The position numbers were made by a program, and so were the translations under genes. This document shows positions 37,701-51,249 of a stretch of 64,000 nucleotides of DNA, in pieces. Below the pieces are notes generated by a model. That model had not been told where the DNA came from. It did not search any database and saw only the letters and a program-made list of their open reading frames with translations. Numbering within the stretch: position 1 is the first letter of the stretch; each line of letters starts with the position of its first letter. Source of the DNA: Pseudoscleropodium purum (lineage: Eukaryota > Streptophyta > Bryopsida > Hypnales > Brachytheciaceae); contig OZ017802.1 of the NCBI GenBank assembly GCA_963969395.1, positions 19,127,410-19,191,409 of the forward strand. The letters run 5' to 3'.

Positions 37701-39006
37701 TCAAAATCTTTTGTCTCTCTTTTATAGCTTTCAGATTGTGGTGATAGTTGAAAAATTTGATGAAGTATTGACTATATGGAGATTGGAGAAGCATCTCAAT
37801 AAAGAATAGATTTGTTTATCACCAATTCTACTACTACACCATTCACAAAGAAACATATTTAAGGTATTGAGCAATATCAACTTACCTCCCCTTCACCCAA
37901 TTGTTGAACAAAATTTGCACTTTGCCTAGTCAAATTTATTACTGCATTTTGCAATAATTCTTTGGAATTCGAACATGTGCTTTCAAATTCAACGTAACAC
38001 ACCCTCCCCCCATACTTGCTTGACAATTCATTGCACAATGTCTTGCAAGTTGTTGTCTTGCCAATACCACCTATTCCATATATGCCAACCACTTTTACTT
38101 TGTACTTTTGTGACAAATCAATTTGTTTCATCTTGTCAAAAATAACCTGCCAATGCAACAATAACAAAAAGTAGAATATTTTAGAGATCCAATATTTGTA
38201 AAATATTTAGAAATTTTAAAAATTCTATGGCAATATTGGACTCTTCAAACAATATAAAACTTCCATCTCACTCATAAAATGTTCAATTTCATGAAAAAGG
38301 TTTTAACTCATTCATACTTGGTGCTACATAAAATTCAAAAGATAAACACTCAACAAACAAGGACAAAAGATAGATTTCCATGTACAATACCTCATGTGCA
38401 TTTCCTTGAACATGTGAATCATTCCACTTAATGTCAAGCACGACCAATGTACAAATGTGTGAAATAATTTCATTCTCATATGCCACAATCTCCATCAATT
38501 CTTGATCATAGGACAAACCATTGAACTTTGTCAACTCATCAATTGCATTATTCCAATCTTCCAACTTGATTTGCCCTTCAACTTGATCATCCTTTGCAAA
38601 TGTCTCCCATTTTTACAACCATCTTTGCTGCCTCTTCTCATCCTTCAAGTCACTCACAAAAAGCCTATAAAAGAGAGGGAGGATGTCCATAGTCATATTT
38701 GACTTCATCTCTTTTTTGGCTTGTATAAAAGTATTCAATTCAATCATTGGCCACTTGGATATAAAGTACTCCTCGGATACCACCACAACAAGCAATTGAC
38801 ATTGTTGAGTGGCCTTGATAATCAAGCTTGGAAATTCTTTACCCTTAGGCAAACTTTTAGGACATCTATCAAAAAAAGGATAGTGACAACGATCTTCCAA
38901 GGCTTGACACAAATGCTCCACAAATTCCTTTTAAACTCCACTATGGCTCAAAAAGATCTTGTGCTTGGATTCTAAAACAAGATCATCATCCACTCCCTCC
39001 TTTGAC
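34790..39006 (-). pseudogene. TIR-NB-LRR (TNL) disease-resistance pseudogene
   Basis: Four exon blocks on the minus strand keep good splice sites. The TIR exon (39006-38391) has KIFLSHSG, FFDRCPKSLPKG and VVVSEEYFISKWPMIEL. NB exon 1 (38146-37886) has the P-loop GIYGIGGIGKTT. NB exon 2 (37000-36340) has kinase-2 FLAIDNVWD and HPLALEALGRQLG. LRR sequence runs from 36158 down to about 34790, opening with LDSLKRKGLL and IYDLYREF. The gene is dead: stops at 38931-38933 (inside the TIR just after FLSHSGV), 38613-38615, 36403-36405 and 35931-35933; a one-base frameshift in an A run at 36675-36679; and many stops in the LRR region. In life such proteins sense pathogen effectors in the cytoplasm or nucleus and trigger immunity through TIR NADase activity. 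The wording is closest to gymnosperm TNLs as I remember them. Confidence 0.93.
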
Positions 39007-42000
39007 CTACAACACAACAAAATCTTTTCAAGACTTGATGAAGTTCATTGATTCATGATTATATAACCATAAGCAACATACAATTGGTGAATTGGTAGTT
39101 CCAGATGGAAAAATAATGTATAAAACTATCATATTGAAAGTGACAAAAAACTTTTTAGGTAACCTTGTGAAAGATAATTCAAGAGTTGTAGTACATTACC
39201 TATACTCAATAGCGTGTGAACATTCCCCAACATCAAATTTTCTTTTCTTCATTGTTGTTTGCAAATACATATTTATTGTATACACATTTTAGTTCTCATC
39301 CCAAGTTCTAAAGATTCCATAGTGCAAATTATTCATTACAAGGACAATTTAATACTCATTTTTAGCTTTAAAAATTCCATTATACAAATGTTAGTTCTAT
39401 CTACTCTTATCGTTCATACTAATATTAAAATGATAAACACTTGATCTCTACCCTTACCTTTAATACTAATACTACTTCCACAATGTTATAAATTAGCCAA
39501 TATAGAATCTTCATATTTTCATATAGATTTTCATATAGATTTTATAAACATATAGATTTTTGCCATTCAAAACTAGGTCAATTTCAAAATTTAAATCTAC
39601 TCAACTACATGAAACTTTGCGAAGTCATTCAAAAGAATATCCCTATTGTGACAAGTAAAATTTATAGTGATCATTCATGATGCAAGTATATTGACAACCA
39701 ACAAATGAAATATCATAAACATCAGAGCCACACATCACAAAAGTACAAATGGTTCACTCACTTGCAAGACTCTTCTTCACACAACCATGAAAACTTGATA
39801 GAAAACATCACAACATAGAACAAACGGATAAATTTTCAAGAAACAATTTGAAGATTTGCTAGATATGTCCACCTTTGTTTGAGAGCAATTGAAAATAGTT
39901 CCAAAAGTTAGTTTCAAGTCATAGTCAAATTTATAAAATTGAATCATTTTAGAGGATCCAACATTACACTAAAATTAGAGTGAAGGTAGATAGATTCTAT
40001 TGTGTCTCTAAATTCCTACACAACTAACGGACCCCAAATTTGGTCTAAGATTCTTTAAAAAATTATGAGGTGGTCATGAGTAAACTAAGCTTCTACCCAA
40101 TTTTGATAATTTCTTGACCTACACAAATAATGCTATTCACTCATTTTCAAATCATAAATTGAACTAATCTTAATTATGTTGTCGTGTTGTAAATTTATAC
40201 ATATTATAAATTTGTACTAATTTACTACTATAATAAGATTTTATTACTCAAAACAAAACAAAAATTTATGACGCTTTGAGTGGCTTCAAGATGATGCTTG
40301 TAACTGATGAAGCTAATAAAAAGGACTCAATTTTAAAAAAACTTCATTAGTTTGAAGTAATCTTTTTGATTCTATAGACTTTATATTTTGGTGTAAAGTT
40401 TGATTCTTCAATGTCAAACTAGAGGTTTTTTTCTAAGTCTCAAGATGAAGAATCTCAATTGGATTCCGAATTTGAGTTTTCCTTATCTCAATTGTCGAAT
40501 CAGTCCTTTTTGCCATCAACTCTTGAACCGTTTTATGAACGTCCGCAAGATGAGTCCGGTCTTTTTCGACCTCTCAAACAAGTACATTTAGAGCAGTGAT
40601 GGTACAAGAATCTCCAATGGGACACTCGAGCGCTAATGATTTTGTTACAAATCGGATGTGTTGAATTCGATAGTTGAGAGGTGACATTTGAAAGAAGTTT
40701 TGAAGAAATAAATGAAGGCCAGTATTATTGCATGGTCAGGCCCATTAAGGAAAGTCGTGGTCATCAATAATGGTTAGAAAGGTGAGTTAATCTCTTAATT
40801 AAAGCCGATTGTACGAATTATGTTGCCATCACTATTGAATGCATCCTCAAATTTTTACAAATGGAATGATTTTCTTTTTGAAACTATAGGTTTTTATCTC
40901 TAGTAAACATTTACTTAAGTATTTGATTTTGTTTTGTGTGTAGAAATACTTTTAGAAATCGTTTGATGTGTTTGAAAGAGAAAGGAGTAGATTCAAATTA
41001 CCCTTTCGCGGATTAAAGAAACATTCATACCTTAAATGCCCTTTCATTGACTGAAAGGGTGTTTTGGTTTAGATGAAGGGGTCAATAGGATTTTAGAGAG
41101 GTCAAATAGAAGGGCCAATTAGAGAAAAGAGGTTCATGTAACTTAAACATGGGCTGATGTGGCCTTAAAGTTGAAAAGGGTTTGGGGGTTTTCCTCGTGA
41201 GAGATAGATAGTTTTTTTTGGAAGACTATCAAGACTTTAAAGAAAAATAACTTTTAATGTATATGAAATTTTGTAATGAAATTCAGAAGGTTAATTTTTC
41301 AAGTTTTTGTGCTTTAAAAAAGATTAAGTTTGCTTGATTTAAATTTGTGAGTAAAAATTTATGAGCATGAGAGTGAGAAAGGGTCTGTTGTCACCCAAAT
41401 GAAAAGGCACAGAGATTCGAGCAAATACTATGACTTGTAGAATTCACTTCTACTTCTAAAATTTAGAAGCATGAGAGAAATCTTTTATATCTTGCTATGG
41501 GTTTAGATTTCAAAACATTTGAATCATCTTAGTGAAAGTTATGAGAGTTTGAAGGAAAGAAGGTCTACAACCTTCTCAGTTAGAGAGTTTGAGTGAGGTT
41601 TGCAGGTGGATGCATCTAGTGTACCCTTTCTCCTTTCAAAATTCTGCTTAAATGTTGTTTAGGGAAGAGAATTAAGTATGGATTTCTTGAATTTTGTCTT
41701 GATATTTTTTCCCGTAAGGAACTTTGTCTCATTTTGTATTCGTAATTAAGCGCTTTCAATTTTTAGCTATATTATGATGGTGAGGTCGAATTAATGACTG
41801 ACAAAACCATTAAATGTGCATCAAGTGGGTGATGCTAGTTTTCCCTTGAGGTGAGGCTGGAATAATGACTAACAGATCATAAGGTTTGATGGTGGCTCTA
41901 TAGATAATTGCAGGTACTCAAGTAATTATTAAAATTACTTAAAGGTGTTTGCATTTAAAGTTTTGGACTGACAATAAATATCAATGAGGCTTTTAAACCT

Positions 42001-42400
42001 AATCAACGTTGAACACTACTAGATGCCTCGAGTCTTGGGTGCAAATAGGTTCAGTAGTGTAAGACAATCTGTGTTTTGAACACTAAATTGAACCAAGAGA
42101 GATATATACATTTCTTCTACATCTTTTAGTTTTAAGTCATTTTCAATTACAACCATATACCTCGCGTATTCCCAAAGCAGAACGCTTTCACCTCGACAAT
42201 GTCATTTATACTAGGATTCACCAACTTGGGTGATTTCAAAATCTACATCCATAATCCTTTAGGTTTCACACACATACTAAAATTTAATTGCAAATAGTGA
42301 AACCAAAAGATCCTTTGAGCTCACGAATTGATCGCTTTGAAAATAAAAACTAAAGTTCATATTGCTCTAAAATGGAAAGTCTATGATGTGATATGGATGA
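39007..42400. other. Intergenic, no gene recognised
   Basis: AT-rich DNA. It may hold the 5' exon of the TNL pseudogene, since the TIR exon begins at a splice acceptor (TTGTAG, 39007-39012). A 55-residue coding-like patch at about 40420-40600 (acidic, SQDEESQLDSEFEFSLSQLS, then a stop) has no family I can name. 'catatagatttt' repeats occur near 39520-39560. Confidence 0.5.
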
Positions 42401-42429
42401 CTTGAATAGATTCTTAGACAAGCAAGGTC

Positions 42430-44900
42430 ATGAATCAATTGAAATCTCTTAGATCTCCTCTCCTCTCCTTTTTTGAAACATGTCATGTGCGCAGAAGAAG
42501 GGCTCTCCACCTTCACAGAGTCCAAACAATCCAACAGCTTCCAAATCTCTTCAACACTATAACTAACTCAAAATACAAAATACGTCTAGAAGCAACGTCG
42601 ATGACCGCAAAGAGACGCAAGAAGAAGCTGGAGCTCAATTGTTTAGAGGGAGGCAGAGACCTAATTTCGACCCATGCCGATGATGATGCAATCCAAATAC
42701 TCACCCAGTGTGAAGATATTGAGTTCCGAAGTCTTAACAGTGTTTTCTTTCACCGATGCCCGCTCCACCTGAGCAACGGAAACTGTCAATTGTACACCAG
42801 AACTCTGAATTTTCGAAAAATTGCTTAGGGTTTGCACGCTTCATAGAAAACTCAAAAGACGTGAGCAGCATCGAATGAGTAACGCGCGTCATGAGATGTT
42901 GCTCTTCGTGCTTCGACAAGACAGGGCTCCTGCGTCATGAAAAGGTCTCAAACTCGAACCGTAACTCTTAATCCTAACTTGGCTAGAATTGAAGCTTGGG
43001 CTTGTACTTACTTCAGCGCTTTGGATGTCGCCAGTACAGTGGGTTACGAAAACGGCGGTCGATGATAGACAATCTCCAGAAGGTTCCCGATCCCCCCACA
43101 GACCCGTTACAATCCCCAGTTGAAGAGCGTCGCCCCTGACAAGACCCAATTGACGAAATCGTTCCACAACAAAGAATCCGCGGACAATGAACACCGGATC
43201 CAACAGCTTCACACTCTACGTACGTGCGGTAAGAAATCGTTGTCCGATCTCTCACAGCGGATTGAACTGCTTCAGAAATAAATCCTCCGCACTGAAATGT
43301 GTTCGATTGTGTGTACAAACAGATAGGAAAGAACAAACTCTAGTTCATTTCAAGAGTTCCAGTAATCCCACTGGCAAGGAACTGCTCGCACCCTCATCAG
43401 CAGCTCTCATCAAATTCTAATGAAGGCAAGATCCATCAGCGTCCTAGAAAAAGACAAATCCTGAAGACACGCGGGACCTCTTTCAAGTGAAACAGGAACT
43501 CTTTTCTGCGTGTGCCCTCAATTCCTAGGCTCCCTTTGCTTTGTCGGGTGGGGCTAGACCGGGAAGCAGCCTGGAACTTCACTTGCAGCAGGAGCACGCA
43601 GCCATGGAATTTTTCAAGCAGGCAAGGGGAGATGTGAGGGATGCACCCAGGCCTGAATCCCAGGCAGGTTCATTTGAAAGAACAGTTCACTCCATGTTCT
43701 TCGTACCAATACTTGTGTGCAGGGATGCTGGTACCGGTGATCAGTGGGGACTGTGGAACGCCCCTCAAATAGTTCATGGAATCGGGGCTGGCTTTTTCTT
43801 CTCTGCACTGGTCTTCGCTTTTTCATCTCTGTGGACTCTGCTATTGAATCTGCGCGGACTTTGTTGAAATTATAGAGCCGTCTGGTTGTCTCCATTCGCT
43901 CAGAGCAGTGTCGGTCTTTGTTTTATTTTTAGATTCATTTTTTAAAAGGTTTAGTTTATTGCAAACCAAGTCTCAAATTGACCTGTGGATTCATTTGACC
44001 TGTTGTCATCGGTATTTTCGAGGGTCTCGAGGGTCTAATGGAGGGTTTCTATAGACGAGCTTAGCATGACTTTTCTTTGCAAACAGAAATTATAAAACTA
44101 TTTTGAAGAGAAAATGAATGGGATCGCTGATCACACTATATGACGATAACAAGAAAAAGAGATACCCTGGCTGTGGACTTTGTATGCCACATTCCTGCCA
44201 ATGGACAAGAGAGACAAGCTTTGCTTGCTGTCATAAGACTGAAGGTGATTGCTCTGTACACTCGGACATCATAGCTACCCCAACAACTGTTTGATACTTC
44301 AAGACCACTAATTCTGGCGGTCATGAATCAATCAAGCTGAAACAAAAATTAATTTTTCGAATGACTAAGATACAAAACATTCTCCCGAGCCACGCTTTCT
44401 TTCGGATGATCCATTGCGTCTGACACTTGAAGATTACAAATGTGGAGGTTCTTCCATTTCCAGTGCATGTACTACCAAAATGGGTTTGAATAGCAAGTTC
44501 AATAATGCATGATGAATCCACTCTGAGATCAGTGGATCCTAGCTCTTTCAGTTGCCGATGTTTTGGTCCTGGCCTGGCTACCGCTCGGTCGCCGACATCA
44601 TCAACATGTGTCGTAAGATCACCAGGGTATTAATTGATCGACAACGACAGAAAATCTCTGCTGATGCTCGATAAAAAGTCTCTTTAATCGCTGTACGTCT
44701 GATCGAGTCGAAATCGTTGACAACACCACCACCATACCCGCAACTTACGACATAATTGATCAGATTGTTAACGTTGTTGCCAAAAGCACCCCCGAATTCT
44801 TCCACGCAGAAGTGCCAGTTGTGCAGAAATCTTTTGCCAGTCGTCTCGTTAAGGTCATCAAGACTCTTATAAATGAAACAACTGGCTAAAGATTACGGTA
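42430..44900. other. Unidentified coding-like islands
   Basis: This block is clearly less AT-biased than its surroundings and not obviously repetitive. Plus-strand frames lie at 42430-42828 (132 codons, basic N-terminal half) and 43541-43867 (108 codons with one hydrophobic helix GAGFFFSALVFAFSSLWTLL). Around 44750-44880 another plus-strand stretch reads protein-like (IIDQIVNVVAKSTPEFF then VPVVQKSFASRLVKVIKTLI). They cannot be joined into one gene with confidence and no domain is recognised. A decayed multi-exon gene is the most likely explanation. Confidence 0.35.
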
Positions 44901-47183
44901 CTCACTGAAATGTCTCCCAGGACATCGACTACAAATCCATGCGGCATTCATGTGTTGAAGTTAAGGAGGTTTAGTAGAAACAACCCTCAATGTCTGCAGC
45001 TATGATCGAGCTGCAGGTAATCTTCTTAGTAAACAAAATCTACGAAGCTAATTACACTTTATTACAACACTTGTTTACAAATTTACGATGAAATCTGGCT
45101 ATATGATTTCATTTTGGTCCCGAAATTACCTGTAACTAGTCCACGTAATGTGTTGAAACTTCATGACACTTGGTCCAAGATGCCATTTCACTATTGATAA
45201 GGAGATTGGGAAATTTGTAACTCTGCTCAATTTACTTTTTGACTTGGTTTTTTTAAATAGATTTTGTATCTGTAGACTCTAGAGATGCAAAAAAAATTCT
45301 GGTAAGGTATGCACACCTATTATCTTGGCTATCTGCAATGGAGTGTAGTTTCTATTATTAATCATAAATTGTGTTTTTTAATCTTATTGACAACTTTAAG
45401 TAGATATCAATGCTCTTTTAGCATGCATTATTTGGTGCATGACACTATATGAATAAGTTATGAATTTTCAATACTTTCACCACGTGCACTTAGATCCAAC
45501 ACTAGTCTCTCTCGTAGACTCTCGAATCTTAATTGCGTACATCTTGTGTAATCAATAATCTAAGATGCTTTTTGGTTCAAATGTAGGTTTTCAATTTTTG
45601 GATAGTGTTAGTTGTGGTTGCACATAACCTTATTACAAGATACTTCCAACATTGTGAAGACCTTACTTTACTATACTTCACATTTGTGTTTCTATCAATA
45701 AGACTAAAGTGGAACTTTGGAGAAGATAGGCATAAGCCTCATTTATATCATTTTTATTACACATAGAACGTTTGAAAAATAGAAAAGTTGATGCATGGTA
45801 GAAATGACACTTTCAAAGTCTCAATAGGTATTTGTAGACTTATTTTGCCAAAGTGAAGCCTCCATGGCACTATCATATAATGTTTAGAAGAGACTAGGTT
45901 TAATCAATCATATAAAGATGGATTATGAATTAATGATAAGTATATCATATGTGTGAAATTAACAATCATATGATGATTTTTAGGATAAATGCTAACTTTC
46001 AAATTTAATTAAAATTAAATCTCACTTAGATTCAAGAGCAATCTTTGTCATAACTCATTATAACCTAATATAAATTTTTGAATATTTATTATATTATATT
46101 AATAATTATCCAATAAATCATAAAAATTAGATTGCTTTTGGCCTTCTTTTCCTCCTCCTTATATTGACAAGTTTTTTTATTATAGTCTTACCAATTGATT
46201 TTTTGAAATTTATATTATAAGCATATTTAATAAATTATATATTTTCTAGAAAACTCTTGAAATTTCTTATCCTAAGATCAATAGAAATCAAAAAACAAAA
46301 TTCTTGAATTTTATTTATAAGAACCAAATAATAGAAAAATTTCCATTGTTCTAGTATCTAATTTTTTCATAGGAAAGTCATTATTTGTTTCAACAACTTT
46401 AGAAACTAAATTTTACTGTATATCTAAAATAAAATGTAGAAGTTTTGATTTTTAAATAAATTTTTATATCCTATATGAAATAATTTAATAAATCTTACAT
46501 AAAATACAACCAAAATACATTCTCTCATTTGAACATGTGTTTGTAAAATAATGGTTACATAAATATGTTTTTAACATCAAGCTCTTTAAATTTGCTCAAG
46601 TATTTCATTCATAACATATATGTTTATGTAATATTGTATTATAAACTTTAATGTGGTGAAACGTATAAATTCCACATGACACAATTATTGTGTAAATTGC
46701 ATTTGTATTATTTATTTGAAATTGTACTTTATTATTAAAACCTTCAGATTTTATATGAACTAAATGTTTGGTATAAAACATTAAATACATGCGAATAATA
46801 TTACAATCTATTCACAATGCATTAATGCCTTTATAGGATGTACACTATTATTTTCAACTACTTAGTGAATTTGTTTATAAATTGTCAAAAATCATGCATC
46901 AAAAACACACATCTCTTCAAAAAAATAGAAGACTTCCACTTACAATTGTTTGTACAGAAAAGGTTTGTTAGTATATATTTTATGTGAATTTTAAAATAAA
47001 TTTTATTGAACTTTTTATTGCATTATATGATAAAAAGTGTAAACATATAATAAAGAATATATCTAAAATTTTTAACATATATTGAATTAAGATTTAACAT
47101 TGTACCATTGAATTTATAATGTTATATATAAACAAATATTTATCTAATGAAATTACCAAATTTTCAATGGTTGTTTTGTTCAG
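44901..47183. other. Very AT-rich upstream region of the next gene
   Basis: No exon or repeat is recognised. The 5' exon or exons of the gene at 47184-49895 must lie here or further upstream, because its first visible exon starts at a splice acceptor (47182-47183). Confidence 0.5.
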
Positions 47184-49895
47184 TTTGAAATTCAAAATGG
47201 TAAGATTTGTCCCAAAGCAAATGATAAAACCAACACAGGATTTACAAATTCACCTTACAATGTAGAAATCTTAAATGCAAAAGAAACTTCTTTGTTCAAT
47301 ATAAATGGGGTAAGTACTTCAATTTATTTTAAATCTATAACAAAATTCATACTTAATATTCACCTAAATAGTGTGAATTTAAATGGTCGTAGACATAAAT
47401 AAATATGCAATGTCATGAATAAATTAATATTTAATCATTAATACCAAATGTTGGATTGATATGACTTTTTTTATTTTTTGATATATGAAATATAGATATA
47501 CTATTTTCATAAAAGGACATTTCAAACTTGATTTTATTACTATTTGTATACATCTAATTTTATAATTTTATACTAAATCAACAAAAACAGAATATCTTCA
47601 AATTTTTAATTCATTTTTTTATAAATAAGTGATTTAGATTTTTTTTCTAAATTATTACAAAATTTGTTGGTTAATAGTATAAATTTAATGATTTTTGCAA
47701 TTCAAAACACTTCTAGTTAATTTAATTACAATGATTTGCAATAGTAATTTTTTTAATAAAATAAAGTATTATCTTTCCTATTTGTGATGTAGGAATTGAC
47801 TAATAATGGAACTGTGAATTTGGGATATGAACTTCCAAAAGAAATTATTGCTGTGGTAAGACCAAAATTACTTCAAGTAAATGAATCAACTCATCAAACA
47901 AATGTAGTAGATAAAGCTCTATCGATGCACTTAGAAGTAAAGATACTAGACTTTATACCCAATGAAACAAGTGTGCTAAATATGAAGGAAGGAACACAAG
48001 TTGTATACAATGAAATTGCTAAAGCAAGTAAAAAGAACCAAATGGAAGGCTTGTATTGTTTTAATACTAAAGGCAATCAATTGGAACATTTATTTACTCA
48101 AATGGGCACATACATGTTTCATTTTTCACTTGTACGTGTATATGAAGTACATCATTTTATATATAAAAATAAAAATTTTGAAATCAAATCAATTTCACAC
48201 AATTTATAAATTGGTAGGTTTGTTATTTTATTTTAATCAAAACATGTTCATATTCATATTCATGAATAAAATAAAGAAATTTTAAAGAATTACAAAATTA
48301 CAAATCAAAATAACTTTCAATAAGTAAAAATCTATTGTACTATTAAAAATTTATAAATTATAATAATATCTTAAAAGTAGATTGAATTCTATAAAGTTTA
48401 TACAAATAAAATTTATAATCTGATTTTGATTTAAAAAATATCTATACATTATGGTACATTCTAAAAAATGTTCAAGAATATTTCATAATTTCATATCATA
48501 AATAAAGTGTACTTTGAGCAACCATTTTATCATTCTAATGTATTACATAGGTAGGTAAAAAATATGGTGATGTTCCTCCATATGTCTTACGAGTAAATGT
48601 TGCTCCACAAAATGCTTTGATTCCAACTCATGTTCAAAAAAAGCCAAAACAACTTTTAGCAAGGTAAGTACATCTTTGTATGTAATAAAAAACATTTTCA
48701 ATTATTTTATCTTTGTTACCGTTTATTAAATAATATATAATGAAGATAATTTTTCCAAAAATTATTAAGCAAATGACTCAAAAAAATACTTTCTACATTT
48801 CAGCCCCAATACAACTTCACAAATTATAGTTGACGATGTCGATGATGATGCTGATATACCACTTCATCCTGATAAAACAATCATTCATGTTACTACTCTT
48901 GATGAATTAGTACAAGTGAAGTACTTCCCAATAAATATTAAAAACATTTATTTGAAAGTCATGCACTTCTAATTTAACTTATACAATCATGCACATATAC
49001 AAACTAATCAAGTATCCTAACTTTCTAGTCTATACATCAAAAATTATATTTAAAAAATATTTTTTAGAAAATGCATTATAATTTACTAATGAGATGTATT
49101 AAACATTGCATTTTGTTTGTTACATAGGTAAATACATGGTTTGCTATTGCTATATTTCTTGGCTATGCATTTAGTCCACCTCTTCCTATAATGCAAGTAT
49201 CAACATCACTTGCACCTCCTAGACCAAATTGTTATGTTACAATTGATGTATATAGAAATGTTGTTTATTGGGAAATTGTATCTTTTGGATTTTTCCTCTT
49301 TTCAACTATGGTGGCACATGGTTTTAAATTACTCCTTGTGTTGGGTATAATTGAATTGCATCCCCTTAAATTTATTATTAATACTTTGAAGTAATTCATG
49401 TGTACCATGGTTGATCAATGATGCAATTAATACATATCTTATTTAGTTATATTTGGATACATAATTTATATATGAAACAAATTCTATATTTGACATAAGA
49501 CATTTGGATATATTAATGATAGAGTTCAAAAATCCATTATTTTATTGATTACAATAATTATGTTTGTATTGTTTTACAAATGACATTTTATAAAAAAATT
49601 AACTCTTGCTTTTGTTTTTGAAGGAAATGCTCAACAAAGTGTACAAAATTCAAAGACAACATTGGTAAATTTCAAATTTTTGCAATTTGGAATATGGTCA
49701 TGTTTGCTTGGAACAATAATTGGTTCAATCTTTATGATAATATCCATGGTATATTTTATGCAAGTGAGATTGGGAAGTATTACTTGTGGAAATCCATGGG
49801 CATTATGGGCTGTAATAGTACCTAGTACATTGGGTTTTGCCGGAGTTATTATATTTTCTTATACAATATTCTATGAATCTTTTATAACTCGATAA
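47184..49895 (+). CDS. MEE60-like multi-pass membrane protein with N-terminal soluble module (5' end not found)
   Basis: Six exons fit one frame: 47184-47309, 47793-48131, 48551-48663, 48804-48915, 49128-49344 and 49624-49895, the last ending in a stop. All five introns (483, 419, 140, 212 and 279 bp) are GT-AG, and their phases chain without a break over 392 residues. The last two exons encode four hydrophobic helices, including NTWFAIAIFLGYAF, FGFFLFSTMVAHGFKLL, FGIWSCLLGTIIGSIFMI and WAVIVPSTLGFAGVIIFSYT. They follow the signature IIHVTTLDELVQVN, matching the 'HVTALDGLVNVN' lead-in of plant-specific MEE60-like proteins, whose function is essentially unknown. The first three exons (about 190 residues) form a soluble segment with NGTVNLGYELPKEIIAVVRP and GTYMFHFSL, resembling the beta-sandwich parts of SMCHD1/GMI1-like proteins (weak inference). 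The start codon lies upstream and was not located. Confidence 0.75.
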
Positions 49896-51249
49896 AATGT
49901 ACAATATGATATTTCTTTTAAATTTTTGTAATATATGTTTTATCATCCAAAGAAGTTCGTATACATAATTTTGGAAATTTTTGGATTTATTGAATGTAGT
50001 TCTATTGGTATACAATAACTAATATAAAATAAATGTGTTGATTAGTGATTACTATATAGGCATCAAAGGGCAAAATTTGTAAAGATGATGCTTAGATTTA
50101 AAGGATGTTATATATTTTTTATACAAGATTTAAATTCAGTAATTCAAAATTTCAAGAAAGCCTTTCAATATATTTTGAATAGATTGATTGTAGGCAATGT
50201 GAACCTATTTGGATTGTAATTTTGGCAAGTTCTCCCTCCAAAGAAGGAAATGTATTTTGTATTCTTGTTTTTTAGGAGATCTTGAATGAAGAGATATTTT
50301 TTATGTGCTTCAAAAATTGACCAAAATTAGTGGGACCAAAACCAATTTTTTTTTGCCTATGAATAGTATAATACAAGAAATTTGAAATTGAACTCTTGTG
50401 ATAGTTTAAAATGGAGCTCCATTGAGTTTTGTCCCTAGATTTGCTTTAATCAATGAAAACTTAGAAGTATGCAACATGTGGAATGAGAGTTGGTAATTCA
50501 AATCCAAGCTCTTGAATTTAAAGCTTAATTCAAGACAAATTGGTGCACCCAAATGCATTTATTGCCATGAACACAATTTAAACTTAGTAGGTGACTCCAT
50601 ACCAAAGTCTAGTCTATTTTATTATGAACCCTATTTTTTTTGCTCCTTTGGCAAAAATTGAGGGCAAAATATTTGGAATCATACTATTGCTTTATGTAAG
50701 GTCTAACTAATTTAGAAATAATCATTTTTAGAATTTTGAAAACAAAGGCCACATTATTGTGCTATTTGCATGATTTTTCTTTGTAAGCAAGATTTGCTAA
50801 GGTCTCAATAATTTTGTCTTTTTAGTTTACTTTCACAAGGATTTATTTCAATGACACGAGTATGTGAGCCTAAAAATGTGAGCCTATGGGCCTATAAACC
50901 TTAAGTCTAGATGTAAGTATGTATCCTATAACCATAGAAGGTGCCTATAATATAAGTATCTATAATATAAACACTTACAACATAGGTATCTTGTAATCAT
51001 GAAAGGTGTTAATACATAAGTACTTATAACATAGATGCATAGACTTCTAGTTTCAAGATCCTAGACTCACATGCTAATAATCTTGTTCTTCTTCCTTCTT
51101 ATAAGTTATAATTCTACATAAATAAAAAGTTAATAACATATTTGCTAGATTGTTTGGTAGTGTATGAAAAAAAATCTCCCAAATAGGCCTATATTTTTAA
51201 GAAAATTAGATTAATCTTAAAAATCTAAATTGTTTCTTTAAGGATAACT
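49896..51249. other. Intergenic, no gene recognised
   Basis: 3' flank of the MEE60-like gene, then AT-rich DNA. A run of short 'tataatataagtatct / acttacaacatagg' repeats lies at about 50935-51040. Confidence 0.5.
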
